Assembly: GCA_026018925.1 (NCBI GenBank)
Contig: JAKSZU010000005.1
Span: forward strand, 20,756,779 to 20,820,778
Direction of reading: 5' to 3'
Length of the DNA: 64,000 nt
Source: Tupaia tana
Taxonomy: Eukaryota > Chordata > Mammalia > Scandentia > Tupaiidae
The translations under genes were made by a program, and so were the position numbers. Each line of letters starts with the position of its first letter. The first letter of the stretch is position 1. The notes below the pieces were generated by a model, which worked only from the letters and a program-made list of their open reading frames with translations, made no database searches and had not been told where the DNA came from. Of this stretch, positions 34,206-46,008 are shown piece after piece.

Positions 34206-35029
34206 ATCTCTTAAAGTCATTGGTCCAACCTCTTGACAGTTGTTTCTTTTTATGAAATAACATTTTCGTTTGCAGTTGGTGGTCTCAGTTTTCAGGAAAC
34301 ATAACCCCCGGACTTTTAAGGCAATACAGAGTGCTTAAAAGCAAGCTTCTTTTAGTCCGGACTTCATCAGAGAGGCAATCAATGGTTGCTACAAGTCCAC
34401 AGGCAGCACCACTGTCTATCGGAACAGCATATCTTTGTTATCAGGCGATGCAGCAAGGCAAGAGTGCTGGAAACTTTGAACTTTTTCCATTAACTCTGGA
34501 TTTAAGAGTTTTGTTCCAATATTAAGACATGAGTGAAACCCTCCTGGCCACCTGATCACAATGTCCCTATATCCAATGGACCTTGAATTTTACTTATACT
34601 GAAAGTAACTTCATGTTCAATAGTTGTCCATCTCTGTCATCAATAAACCTATTTGCCCTTCCTGTAACAGATTCTTTATGTTGATAGCTTATTTAGAATG
34701 GCTATTAATATATCTATAGATGGAGACATGACCCTTTTCATTACATTTGTAAATCCTGTGCCAATAGTTTGTATTTTTCTGAATTAAGAAAAATAATGAG
34801 TTTTCTTTCTTTCTATCTTTCTTCTTGTTGAAAATCTGGATAATAGAAAAAGATCACTTGTTTTACAAACTCACAGTCCTCTCAATCTGTAATGGCTGGG
34901 TAAATACTAAAAAGCTATTGTCAGTAGAGAGATCTAAATTATTATTATTATTAGAGACAACATTCTCTGTCCTTATATTTTAAATATGATTTGTTGTTGT
35001 TGTTTTATATAAAATTTGTTTAAAATATT
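34206..35029. other. No gene seen
   Basis: A 64-codon frame at 34331-34525 has no recognisable motif. An ATT run is at 34939-34952. Confidence 0.45.
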
Positions 35030-35288
35030 GGAACTAGCCATTGTCATAACATTTATGTCACTGGACTCCCATGAAGTTGACCATGGTTCAAGTCACGGAC
35101 CTGGTGGCTTAAAACTCACACTAGGCACACGTGCATGTGTGCTCAAGATCCTGAGAGGAAAATGGAGGAGAAGGTATTGCAGCATGGCTATTCCCCCCAG
35201 GGTGGGGGTATTTCTTGCTTTCTATCCCTCTGTCTCTCTGGCAAGCACACACTCCCTATAGCAAAACTCTTTCTTAAAAAAAAAAATT
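35030..35288 (+). mobile_element. SINE, long type
   Basis: ggaactagccattgtcataa head, ccatggttcaagtcacgg B box, ccccccagggtggggg, actccctatagc plus tail. Confidence 0.85.
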
Positions 35289-35323
35289 AATGTAAACCTA
35301 TACTTAAAAAAAAAATACTATGT

Positions 35324-35575
35324 TGGGCCACATAGTGGCATGTTGGTTAAGGTTTCTAGATCCCTCAAGGCTGACTACGTGGCTCGAGTTCTGGACCTGG
35401 CAGCTTAAAAAACACTCCAGGCTCATGTGCAGTATGCCTGAAACCCTGAATAGAGAGAAGGGATTTTGGTGTAATCTTCCCCTCTGAGGAGTGCTTTCTC
35501 ACTTTGCCTCTCTCTCTTTGTCTGTCTCTGTCTCTCTGCTACTGGAAGACACGCTATAGCAAATTTAAAAACAAT
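35324..35575 (+). mobile_element. SINE, diverged
   Basis: gggccacatagtggcatgtt head, ctcgagttctggacctgg, and acgctatagcaaatttaaaa end. Only 35 bp from the previous SINE. Confidence 0.82.
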
Positions 35576-35991
35576 GTTGTGTAAGTTAAGTGATCTCATT
35601 ATTGTCATAGCTTTTCACATGAAATGAAAACTTTGTTTATCTTGAGGTTTTCATTTGTCTATACTCCCTTCTATATGGCTTGGCTCTGCAGAAATGATGG
35701 CGAATGAACATGTGGGTGTCCATAATGAGCATAACTGATAAAAAAAAAGAACAGCTGGAGGGAGAAATCGGATGTAAGAGATGCCTGAATTACCACTCTG
35801 CAGCTGATCCTCTACATGGGTATATGCATTCCTGAATGCATTTCAATGAAGATTTCTATCCACTGTAATTACTACAGACACCCAAGATCTTGTGGTGGCA
35901 AATCCAATGATCAATATAAATCCTCATTACTTACCTGCTTATCAACGTTTGTCAAAATAGATCATACCTTCCCCTAAAAATGTAATGACTA
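35576..35991. other. No gene seen
   Basis: No supported open frame and no nameable repeat. Confidence 0.45.
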
Positions 35992-36318
35992 GGCCTGACA
36001 TGATGGCATTTGCAGCTAAGATGCTGTGCTTCACAGGCAGGAATCACATAGGAGGCCTGAGTTCAATTCCTGGTCCAGTCTAAAGACCAGTATGGTAGTG
36101 TGCATCTCTGTGAGGCAAAGGCAGGAGGATCAAAACCTAGAGGCTGGCCTAGTGAATACAATGAGCCTCTGTCTGAAAAAGAGCTCAGTGTGGTGCTGCA
36201 CTCTTGTAGTCACAGTTGGGAGGACAGCAAGTCTTTTTAAAGAAGAGAAAAGGAAAGGAAGGAAAAGAAGTGAATAAAAGAAAAGAAAAGGAAGAAATAA
36301 AAGAAAAGAAAAGTAAGT
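35992..36318 (+). mobile_element. Composite SINE: tRNA-like head plus two 7SL-derived segments
   Basis: 35992-36073 folds into the tRNA pattern, with an A-box-like ggcatttgcagctaagatg and B box gagttcaattcc. 36085-36182 matches the Alu/B1 domain of 7SL RNA: tatggtagtgtgcatctctg, gaggcaaaggcaggaggat, aggctggcctagtgaata, ctctgtctgaaaaa. A second 7SL-like start follows at 36183-36233 (gctcagtgtggtgctgcact, cttgtagtcacagttggg). A purine-rich tail runs to 36318. It is the only 7SL-related element I find here. Similar tRNA/7SL chimeras are described from tree shrews. Confidence 0.75.
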
Positions 36319-36790
36319 TTTCCTTACTTCTCTGGAACTCCTTTGCAGCTTCCTTTGTTGCATGTCATCTTGACCTCTAGATGAAGTAGTGCTCAGGCCT
36401 CAGACCTGTTATTTTTAACTCCCCATAGTTACACTGCAGGTGATCTCAGATTATCCCATATCTAAATATCACTGACTTGACTTTATTCAGTGACGACGAT
36501 TCTTAGATTTATCTCTGTGGGATTAGCCTCGAATCTGAGTGCCACTCTCCAATATCCTACTTTCTCCTGAAGATCCACTTAGATGTTCCAGTTTCAATGT
36601 ATCTAATATTAACTCTTGATTCTTCTCTCCAGTTTAGCTTCTTTCATTTCCCTTCTCAGTAAATAACAACATTTCTTTAGTTGTTCAAGGTCACAGTTCA
36701 AAATTGCTTCCTACTTCACTGTCTATGGCAAACTTTTATCTGTAGTAAACAGCTAAATGATTAGAAAATTTGTTTCAAACTCGTGATGTA
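36319..36790. other. No gene seen
   Basis: Apparently unique sequence up to the Tigger terminus. Confidence 0.5.
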
Positions 36791-37694
36791 GGTTGAATAG
36801 TCCTCATCTGAAATGTTTTGGGTCAGAGTGTTTCATATTTTAGATTTTTAAACAATTTTGTAATATCTGCATATACATAAGAAGGTATCTTGCAGATGGG
36901 CCCAAGTCTAAACATGAAATTCATTTGTTTTTCATGTGTATATAGCTGATGCACAAAGCCTGAAGTAATTTTACAAAATATTTTTAATAATAGAACCACC
37001 AGAAAGCAAAGTCACCCATGTGTCCAGTCTGTGGTTGTTTGACAATACCACCATTCCTGACTCTGACTTTATCTGCTGTTGATAGCAATCATTTTCTTAC
37101 ACTAAATTACACACAAAGACTTAACAGTAAAAAATAGGAAATACCACTAGTACAGTGAAAAAAGAAAGTATTCAGGGTACTAACACCAGAGCATCAGGAA
37201 GATACCTGCGTAAACTGTTAAGCAGCAACAACACAAATGTCGACAGGCTTTCAATCTCCGTCTATGCTGTCTTGATGAAAAGTTACCAAACACTGTGTTT
37301 GTTGCTGTTGTGGTTGTTAGGTGAAAAGAAGCACCAGGAGCAGTTGAAAGACCAGGAAGTAGATGTTCTAGGGATGATGAGGCATTCTGCTGGGTGGTTT
37401 TAAAAAATGCTTGCTTTAGTTAATCTGTCTCCTTAACAATGACACGTCTATTTTAGATTCTATAAACTAACATTATTTCTTCTTCTGTTAGAAATATGTG
37501 CTGCTCTAGTCTTTCAATACGCCCATCACATATTTTTACCATGTTGTCTAATGGTGATTTTTCTACAGTGCTAACATTGTCTTGTTCATTGTCACTATTG
37601 TCATCATCACCTTGATTAATAACCATTTTGGTTATTTCACCATCAGTCAATGAATTATGAGCTTCATTACCAATGTTAAGAACTTCTGTATCTG

Positions 37695-37912
37695 GGGCCA
37701 GCAGGTAGCGTGGTGGTTAAGGGCACTAGACCCACATGGCTTACAAGGGTTTGATTTCCATACCTAATGGCTTGCTTTCTCACTTTTCCTCTCTTTCTCT
37801 CTCATTCTCTCTCTGTGTTCTCTCTCTCTGGTCAAAAATAAATAAATAAATAAATAAATAAATAAATAGTTAAATGAAATAAATCTTAAAAACCAAACAA
37901 AACAAAACAAAA
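37695..37912 (+). mobile_element. SINE, short type, in Tigger
   Basis: gggccagcaggtagcgtggt head and (aaat)n tail. TSD aacttctgtatctg / aacttccgagtctg at 37681-37694 and 37913-37926. Confidence 0.9.
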
Positions 37913-37926
37913 AACTTCCGAGTCTG

Positions 37927-38105
37927 AGCCAGTAAGTGGTTTGGTGATTATGGCTGCTAGATCCCATACGGTACGGTTCAATTCCCAGTCCTTGTGGCTT
38001 GAAAGTCACTCTGGGTGCCTTGCATGTGTGTCCAAAATCCTGAGAGGAGAATGAAGGGGAAGAGATTGTGGCATAATCATCTCTCTGTGTCTACTTCTTC
38101 CAGTT
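37927..38105 (+). mobile_element. SINE, diverged, next to the previous one
   Basis: agccagtaagtggtttggtg head, ggttcaattcccagtcc B box, aaaatcctgagaggagaatg body. The end is lost. Confidence 0.75.
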
Positions 38106-38119
38106 TGCTGATAGATATT

Positions 38120-38255
38120 TAAGGTGTAACAATATGTATGGTAATATTTTAAACTGGGCTCATATACAGTGTATTTGTGCTGGGAAAATTCCTTTTGTAT
38201 GCTATAAAGATATATAATGATTGAATGTAAAAAAATAAAATAAAATAGAAAAAAG
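38120..38255 (+). mobile_element. 5'-truncated L1 3' end
   Basis: atggtaatattttaaactgg, gctcatatacagtgtattt and atataatgattgaatgtaaa align in order with the last 130 bp of the 3'UTR of the L1 ending at 60390 (ctggattgaggtgtatatca, gatgtatagcgattaaatgt). A-rich tail. Confidence 0.6.
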
Positions 38256-39130
38256 AAAGTCAGACATCATTGTTTTTCCTCACTTGACCAAAAGGATCCT
38301 TCAAAGTCACCATCTTGCTCCTGACCATCACTGCACATGGCTGTGTCCGGCAGGCTCTACCATCTTCCACCACTGTGCTCCTAGCACTGGTGCACATAAA
38401 GAGCATCCTCACACTACACTCCTTTTGAAAACCTTCCACACCCAAACCTCTAGTCACCGCTCCTAATATGCTCTTAAAGAAAGTGTTTTTATATTTACCC
38501 TGCAATTATTTAAGAATATCCTGGTCTTGTGAGTAAGTTAATAAAGTCGCACTTGAAGGAAAGTACATGGCATAAATGTTATTTATGATGAGAATTCTAG
38601 TTGGAGAGCAGAACAGTTGACAAGGAATAACAAAATCTTTTTATCCTGCTTCCTTGCAATGACCACGAGACACGGGTACAGAATGTTTATGAAACCAATA
38701 GAAACAATGTCCCTGTCATTTTGTTAGCATAATAATAGATTGCAAGAAATTTGGTCCTCTAGAACAGTGAGGACACAGGCTTTTGTCTATCAGGAGTTTA
38801 CATTTACGTGGGCCTGGTACATTTGCACTTCCCAGCACTGGTTTTCTATCCTCTGCATCCTTATTTCCTTTGGGGCTATTTCACTAACTGTCATTAATAT
38901 CTTCTTGGGGCTACTATTCCAAAGCAGTGATGTCTCATCAACATTGTAGACTTGTTCTGCTGTCAGAGTGCCATCAGATCTGATGACCTTAGCAAACTCA
39001 TCAATGCATTTCCCCACTGCTTCAAGATCAGCAGATGCTTTATGACCACAAATCTTTAAAAATTTAATTCCATGTCCATTCTTATGTATCTGTAAGAGTC
39101 CTGTTCAATATTCACATTCTCTTTAATTTT

Positions 39131-39359
39131 TTTTTAAGAGAGATTTTTGCATGCGCTCACTGGAGAGACAGAAAGCGACAAATCACACCCCAGGGTTGAT
39201 GACCATGCCACAATACCCTCTTCTCCATTCTTCTCTCAAGATCTTGGGTACGCATGCACATGCACCTGGCATGAGTTTTAAGCCACCAGGTCTGGGACCT
39301 TAACTGTCGTAGACTACATGGGAGTCTAGTGATGTAACCATTTCGCCATTTGCTGGTCC
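39131..39359 (-). mobile_element. SINE in Tigger
   Basis: T-run, gagagatttttgcatgcgct, and head ttgctggtcc. TSD cattctctttaattttt / cattctctttagttttt. Confidence 0.88.
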
Positions 39360-39843
39360 CATTCTCTTTAGTTTTTAATTCATTATGATAGGTCTTTGCT
39401 TAGTTTGTGATCCGTGTGTGTGTTCACTGCAATGCTGATGAATTCACTCTTTCAATACACAGTAGATATCTTCATTTTCATCATATGCACTTTCTCTATT
39501 TTCCACTAACTTATCTTCATCACTTTTAACTTAGAACTTTGAGGTTTATCTTTCAGCTTCTTCAGGTCATATGTAGTCTTCCCAACAATTTGTTCTGGGG
39601 TAAGATGTTTCACACTTATATCACTGTCCTGTTTTTCCAAAAGCTTAACTTTCTGTACTGTAAACGAACACAAATGCTTCATCTTTTTCTCATAACTCTT
39701 GTTCAAGGTATATCTCTTCAAGGTATCTGAGAGCCTTTTTGACATTTTTGACAATTTTTTTACACCACAGATTAGAGAACAAATAATTGTAAGAAATCTA
39801 CAGTGAGTAATGCACGTAGGTCTGGGCCCATCACGTGGAATCT

Positions 39844-39984
39844 GCTATTGGCACATCCAGCCTGTACATGTCCTTCGTATCGTCCTTTGGGCTATTGGCA
39901 CATCCAGCCTGTACATGTCCTTCGTATCGTCCTTTGGGCTATTGGCACATCCAGCCTGTACATGTCCATTGTATCGTCCTTCGG
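39844..39984. repeat. 47-bp minisatellite, three copies
   Basis: Units at 39844-39890, 39891-39937 and 39938-39984, each starting gctattggcacatccagcct. The first two are identical. The third differs by three bases. It lies in the transposon's subterminal non-coding part. Confidence 0.97.
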
Positions 39985-40323
39985 GGTTGTGTGTGCATAC
40001 AGAAATCTGGGTATGTATGGAAGAACTACATGACATCTGAAAGAGGCTGGTTGAGTCCTTTTATTTTCCCTTGAGATCGATGAATAAGTTTTGTCGTGCA
40101 CCTGTGTTTTTACTGCAACTGGTCACACGTGGAATTTTTCACGTGGAGTCAGGATGGCACTCAAAAAGTTTTGGATCTTAGAGCATTTCATATTTTGAAT
40201 TTTTAGATAGGGGTTGCTAACCTGTATGTGATATATCTGGCTACCATCTTGATTTTCTCTCCCACCTTTACAAAAATTCAAGATAATTTGCCATCATCTC
40301 ACTCCTTAATCCAATTATGTTTT

Positions 40324-40641
40324 TTTAAAAGAATTATTTTATTTGATTTTATTTCTTTACTTATTTATTTTTAATTTGATGAGTGAGAGAGAGAGAAAGC
40401 TGCCGGGTCTGGTACTTGAACCGTGGTCAACCATGTGGGAGTCCAGCACCCTCAACCACCACACCATCTACCAGCCCCAAAGAATTATTTTATTTAGTTT
40501 TATTTATTTTAATTTGACTAGAGAAAGGGAGAGAGAGACAGAGAGAAAGAGAGAAAGCAAGCCTCCAGTTACAGGATGCAAACTATGGTTGGCCATGTGG
40601 GAGTCCAGCGCCATTAATGACCATACCACCTGCTGGCTCCA
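40324..40641 (-). mobile_element. SINE, short type, with a second SINE in its tail
   Basis: Body and head at 40494-40641 (gactagagaaagggagagag to cacctgctggctcc). Its tail continues left of the inner SINE. TSD aattatgtttt at 40313-40323 and again at about 40642-40652. Confidence 0.82.
40344..40477 (-). mobile_element. SINE, short type, nested in the tail of another
   Basis: TSD aaagaattattttattt at 40327-40343 and 40478-40494 is perfect. The body has ccgggtctggtacttgaacc and a head ending ctaccagcccc. Confidence 0.88.
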
Positions 40642-41845
40642 AATTATGTTTTAATTGGATTCTCATACTTCTTTCTTGCTATTCTATGCACTATTTTCTA
40701 CAAAGGCATCAAAGAAAACTTTTAATTTCATTGTATACTTCATTATGTAGTTCTGGTACAGGATATCCTTACACATGTCTGGTTTTGCCAATAGTTATGC
40801 TTTCCTTGTCATGATGAAGTCTATAAATTACAGAGCCTAATGACTCAAAGCCATATGTCTGTTCATTATTCAGAGCTCCAATGAGGTTTTCTCTGAACTC
40901 CTCTCAAAGATCTGGGTTCTTCCATTCTAACTCCTTGTGAGAAGCTAAAGTTATGCACTTGAAAATTTATCCTCTCCACAGAAAGAACATATAGAGAGAA
41001 TTTCTGGCCGTATCTTATGAAAATATAGGGCCATAAAACATGTGGTTTTGTACAGTTAGTGGTAAATTTATATGTTAAGGAGAGTCTATTATAATAATTT
41101 AAAAAATAGAGCTATTAAGTAAATATATCACAAAATATAATTGAGGTCTATACCCTGGAGAATTAAAAACATTGTGAAAGAATTTACAAGATATCAAAAT
41201 AAATGTAGAGATATACTATGTTCATCTAGCAGACATTTCCCAATCACGAACAACCCAGACCTAGGTAACCTTATCTTACTTTTTGTTTCTATAAATTTGC
41301 CTATTCCAAATGCTTTATATAAATTGAATCATTGATATGTAGTCTTTTGTGACTGTCTTCTTTCACTCAGCATGCTGTCTTCAAGGATCACCCTTGTTGT
41401 ATCAGTATTTTCATTACATTTTGAAGCCAAATAATTTTCTACTAAGTGGATATGCACATTTATTTATTCAGTCCGTAAGTAGATGGACATTTGAGTTGTT
41501 TCCATTTTTTGGTTATGATGAATAATTGTTGCTATACTCATTTGTGTACAAGTTTTGGTATGAACATATGTTTTCACTTCCTTAGGCTTTCATTTTTCTT
41601 GGGACATATATTTTCAATTTTACTGAGGAGTAGAATAACTGGGTTGTGTGATAACTCTGTGTTTAATATGTTGAGGAACTACTATACTGTTTTTCAAAGT
41701 AACTACACAATTTTGCATACCCACTGGAGATGTGTGAGAGTTCCAATACCTCCATTTTAATTATAGTAGCCTTGAAAGTGATTTTGAAGTGATCTCTTTG
41801 TGTAACTTGTACTTCCCTAACAAATGATGATGTTGAACCCATTTT

Positions 41846-42078
41846 AATTTTTTTTTTAGATTTTTGCCGTAGTGTATGTGCACTCATCAGAAAACACCAT
41901 CCCCCAGCCCCAGGGGTAATGTCACACAGTAATCCCTTTTCCTCTATTATCCTCTCAGGATTTAAGGCACACATGCTCATGTGCCCAATGTGATTTTCAA
42001 GTCACTGAGTCTAGAACTTGAACCGAGTTCAGCCATGTGGGGATCCAGTGCCTTAATCACCATGTCATCTGCTGACTC
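41846..42078 (-). mobile_element. SINE in L1
   Basis: tttttgccgtagtgtatgtg, ccccagccccaggggtaatg, and head catctgctgactcc. Confidence 0.83.
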
Positions 42079-42279
42079 CTATTTTAATATGTTTATTAGA
42101 TATTTACATATCTTCTTTAAGAAAATATCTTTTCAGGTCCTTTGGCCATTTTTCAGTTTGCCCTTTTTTTTAAACTGAACTAAAATAAATCAAATATATT
42201 TTAATTTTTTAACTGAATTATAAAGGGCTTGTTTGTCTTTTTTGTTGTTTTGCTTTAGAATTTGTTAATTCTTCATTCC

Positions 42280-42772
42280 GAGATATGTATACAGAGAGAT
42301 AGGCACTCCCAGCAGGATCCTCACACTACAATCCACCCCACCTTCTGCCAGCCCAGATTAGCAGTATATACGCATTTGCCCAACACATAGAGGAAAGCTT
42401 GGGGAACAGCAGATGGCATAATGGTTACATTACTGGACTTCCACTATAGTTGACTATGGTTTGAATCCCAGATCTGGCAGCTTAAACTCACATTGGGCAC
42501 ATGTGTGTCCGAGCCCAAGATCCCGAGAGGAGAATGAAGGAGAAGGGATTGTGGTGTGGTTATCCCCCCCAGGGGGTGATTTCTCACTTTCTGTCTCTCT
42601 CTGTCTTTTCAGTGAGTGCACACTTCCTATAGCAAAAATCTCTCTCTAAAAAAAGTAATAAATAAAATAAAAATTAAACATACAGGAAGGCCTGTACAAG
42701 TCCAGGATCCCTTCCTTTCAGTTCAACATCACAGAGTGTTGCATTATCACTGAAGCATTGTCTGGCCCTGCG
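42280..42772 (-). mobile_element. SINE of the second family, interrupted
   Basis: Outer parts 42280-42398 (tatacagagagataggcact, cccagattagcagtatatac) and 42660-42772 (cagagtgttgcattatcact, head attgtctggccc) resemble the reverse of the element at 5820. The long-type SINE at 42399-42655 sits between them. Confidence 0.5.
42399..42655 (+). mobile_element. SINE, long type
   Basis: ggggaacagcagatggcata head, tatggtttgaatcccag B box, cccccccagggggtga, cttcctatagc plus tail. Confidence 0.9.
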
Positions 42773-42823
42773 AACTGAAAAATGTTTTCATATCAGATAC
42801 AAGTCTCATATCAGAATCAATGA

Positions 42824-42947
42824 CACTTAAAAAAATATGGTAAATGGAATGTTCAAGTATGAGTTTATTTTGGTTCAAAAAATTTTTGAAATCCAGCATA
42901 GTGTTTTCATAGTACATATTTTTCATGGAATTCTTAAAGACCCCCCC
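42824..42947. mobile_element. Mariner-type MITE, copy 1
   Basis: Non-autonomous element of about 125 bp with inverted ends (aaatggaatgttcaagtatg ... tttttcatggaattcttaaa) and the internal landmark tttattttggttcaaaaaat. Homologous to 50873-50993 (reversed) and 60733-60854. Confidence 0.6.
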
Positions 42948-44597
42948 TCATATAATTTGCAAATATTTTCCTTTATACTATGGCTTCTCTTTTTATTATC
43001 CCAATGATATTCTTTGAATTGTATATATTTTTAATTTTGGTCAAGTTCAGTTTACCTCTATTTTTTGTCACTTCTCTTTTATGAAAACTACCTTTCTTAA
43101 GGTTACAAAGATTAATCCTATATTTATTGTAGAAGTTTTATAGCTTTAACATTTACACTTAGGTCTGTTATCCAGTTCACACTAACTTTTTTGGGTGGTG
43201 TGAAGTAGAGCACAACTTCATTCATTTCCATGTGGATGTGCAGTTCTCATAACAATATTTGTTGGAAGATTGTTTTCTCCCCATTGAATTAGCTGGATCC
43301 TTGGTCAAAAATCAATTAACCATAAATATGAAGGTTTATTCATTGACTCTGAATTTTATTCCACTAATCCATATTTCTAGTCTCATACCAGTGCCTTGCT
43401 CTATTGATTACTGTTGCTTTGTAATAAATGTTCAAATAAGTAAGTGTGAATCTTCCATCTTCATACTTCTTTTGTTTTTGTGCTTTTTTGTCTTTATGAA
43501 ACTGTTTTCTTTTATTTTTTAATTTACTTTTTTCTGTGTTTTTATTTAAATATACTTACTGTACATCTTTAGAGTGTACAGCATGGTTTTTCCCAGCATA
43601 AAAATGCATATTAATCAAATCAAAGATAGTACCATATACATTATCATCAACACATAATTTTTCATTTTTGTGTCTATTAAATGTTTTGTTTGTTTTTTCC
43701 CTAATCCCTGCTCTATCACCTCCAATTACCCACCCTCTATTACTCGTCTTCCATCCCTCCTATACTGTCTCTAGCACTTGTAGTTGCCCTTCCTGCTATG
43801 ATACCTTCCAATCTTTCAATTTCTGCTATAGAGCACAGTTATCCAACATGTATCTTTACTTCTTTGTCAAGATTGTTTTCTCTTTTCTGGGTTTCTTCCT
43901 TTTCCATAAGAGTTCTAAGTTCCTCTTATCAGATTCTGCAAAAATGTCAGCTGGAATTTTGCTAAGAGCTTTGACTTTGTAGATTAATTTGGGAACTATT
44001 GTCATCTCAACAATATTGTTTTCTGACCATTGGACATGGGATAGTTTTTGTTTATTTACTTCTCTAATTTTTTTCAGCAATATTTTGTAGTTTGAAGAGT
44101 ACGTACTTTTTACTTCCATGTATAATTTTACTCTGAAGTATTTAATTCTTTTTGATGCTTTTGTAAATATAACTTTTAAATTTAATTTTCATACTGTTAA
44201 TCACTAATTTAAGAAAGTTGATTTTATATGTTGACCTCACATAATATAATCTTGTTTAATTTATAAGTTATGTCTATAATTTTGTGAATCCTTTAGTATT
44301 TTTTAATATATACAAGGTTTTGTCATCTGTGAGTACAGATATTTTTATTTCTTTCTTTCTAATTGGGATGTACTTTATTTTATTTTATTTCCTGGTTTCT
44401 CTAGCCAGAATCATGAGTAAAAGCTGACTATAAGTGGTGAAAGTAGACATCCTTTTCTTTTTTTTTAATTTAGATGAAAAGTTGAAAGTATTAAGTCCTT
44501 CACATGAAGTATCACGTTAGCTATGGGTTTTTCATAGATATCCTTTTATTTCTACTTTGTTAAGTTTTATTTTTATCATGAAAGAGTTTTGTTTGTG

Positions 44598-44847
44598 TTT
44601 TTTTTTTTTAAAGAGAGATTTTTGCTATAGGGTGTGTGTGCTCACTGAAGAGAGAGACAGAGACAGAAAATGTCCTCCCCAGGGGAGGATAGCTATGTCA
44701 CAATCCCTTCTCCATTCTCCTCTTGAGATCTTGGGCAGGCACACACATGCACCTGGAGTGAGTTTTGAGTCACCAAATCTGGGACTCCAACTGTGTTCAA
44801 CTACAGGGGAGTCCAGCAATATAAATATTACACTATCTTCTGGTCCC
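44598..44847 (-). mobile_element. SINE in L1
   Basis: T-run, agagatttttgctatagggt, tcctccccaggggagga, head tatcttctggtccc. L1 flanks aaagagttttg / aaagagttttt are the TSD. Confidence 0.87.
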
Positions 44848-45861
44848 AAAAGAGTTTTTGATTTGTTAAATGTTTTTTTCTTTGTCTATTGAAATAATGT
44901 GGATTTTTTGGTTGCAATTCCATGATTGATTATAGTAATTTTTTTCAAACATTGAATCCTTCTGGAGTTCCTGTGATTAATACCACCTCCTCATAATGTA
45001 CAATGCATTTTATATATTGATAAATAACATCTCATTGTATTTGGTTAAGGAGTTTTTGCATCTGTATTCATTAAAGATATTAGTCAATAGTTTTATTTTT
45101 GTGATATCTTTGTCTGATTTAGGTATCACAGTAATGTTGGCCTCATAGAATTAGTTGGGAAGTGTTTCCACTCATATTTTAGGTAGAGTTTGTGAAGAAT
45201 TAATGTTAATCCTTCTGTAAATGCTTGATAGAATTCACTAGTAAAATTGTATGATACTGGGCTTTTTTTCGAAATCTTCTGATGTCTAATTTAATCTCAT
45301 TTGTTATATTTACTTACTTGTTATACTTTACTTATTATTCAGATGTTCTATTACTTCTTGTTCCAATTTATTTATTTCTTGTAGAAATTTATTCATTTTA
45401 TCTAATTTAACTTATTAACATGGAATTGTTCATTATATGTGTGCATGTGTGTGTGCCCTTGCACAAGATCTCCATTGATTTATTTTATTTATTATTTTAG
45501 TATTGCCTTTTCTTTTTTTTACAAGATTTGTCAACTTTGTTGATCTTTTCAAAGAACCAATTTCTAGTTTTAAATTAATTTCTAGTTAATTATTTTAAAA
45601 ATTAATGTTTTCTATTCTTTGTTTTATTAGTTACTACTGTAACCTTTATTTTTCCCCCTGCTTGATTTTTTTACCCTTTTTTCAATGATTTAAGGTGAAA
45701 GTTTAGTTATTGATTTCAGTTTTTAGTTTTTTAGGAGGTTCTTTGATGGCATTTATACCAGTAAATTTTTTTCTGAGTCCTCCTTTATCTCTGTGTCAGG
45801 TAGTTTGGTACATTGTGTTTTTATTTCCATTTAGTGCAATGTATTTTTTAAGGATTATTTT

Positions 45862-46008
45862 CTTTTATTTATTTATTATTATTTAATTTGACCAGGGACA
45901 GAAAAAGGAAAAGTGAGAAAGCAAGTCACTTGGTCTGGGCCTCAAACCACAGTCAGCCATGTAGGAGTCCAGTGCCTCAAGTACCACACCACCTACCTGC
46001 CAGCCCCA
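45862..46008 (-). mobile_element. SINE, short type
   Basis: (attt)n tail, ttgaccagggacagaaaaag, tctgggcctcaaaccacagt, head ctgccagcccc. Confidence 0.82.

Larger units (their letters stand above)
37450..39760 (-). pseudogene. Tigger (pogo/CENP-B-like) transposase, decayed
   Basis: Three recognisable minus-strand pieces. 39506-39754 is the N-terminal DNA-binding part (LKRYTLNKSYEKKMKHLC). 38790-39017 is the start of the DDE domain, with LTAEQVYNVDETSLLWNSS, where the D of NVDET is the first catalytic residue. 37453-37650 is the C-terminal tail (LTDGEI-like MTDGEITKMVINQ). Between them the frame is destroyed by insertions and stops. Same superfamily as human TIGD/JRKL proteins. There is no sign of domestication. 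Confidence 0.8.
36791..40224 (-). mobile_element. Tigger-type DNA transposon (Tigger7-like), inactive
   Basis: Terminal inverted repeats: ggttgaatagtcctcatctg at the left, and at the right a stretch ending ggggttgctaacctg. A TA lies on each side (36789-36790, 40225-40226), as expected for a Tc1/mariner/pogo element. Subterminal gcatatacataagaaggtat and ggcccaagtctaaacatgaa are typical of this Tigger. Interior sequence carries a decayed transposase on the minus strand. Two SINEs, an L1 3' end, a further SINE and a 47-bp triplication lie within it. Confidence 0.85.

Noticed and set aside
36240..36318. Purine-rich stretch as a regulatory or triplex site
   Set aside because: It is the A-rich tail of the composite SINE.
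38790..39017. Tigger transposase piece as a domesticated host gene (TIGD-like)
   Set aside because: The frame is broken on both sides by stops and insertions, and both terminal repeats are present. An ordinary dead transposon.
39844..39984. CRISPR-like array
   Set aside because: Direct 47-bp repeats with no spacers, in a mammalian transposon. A minisatellite.
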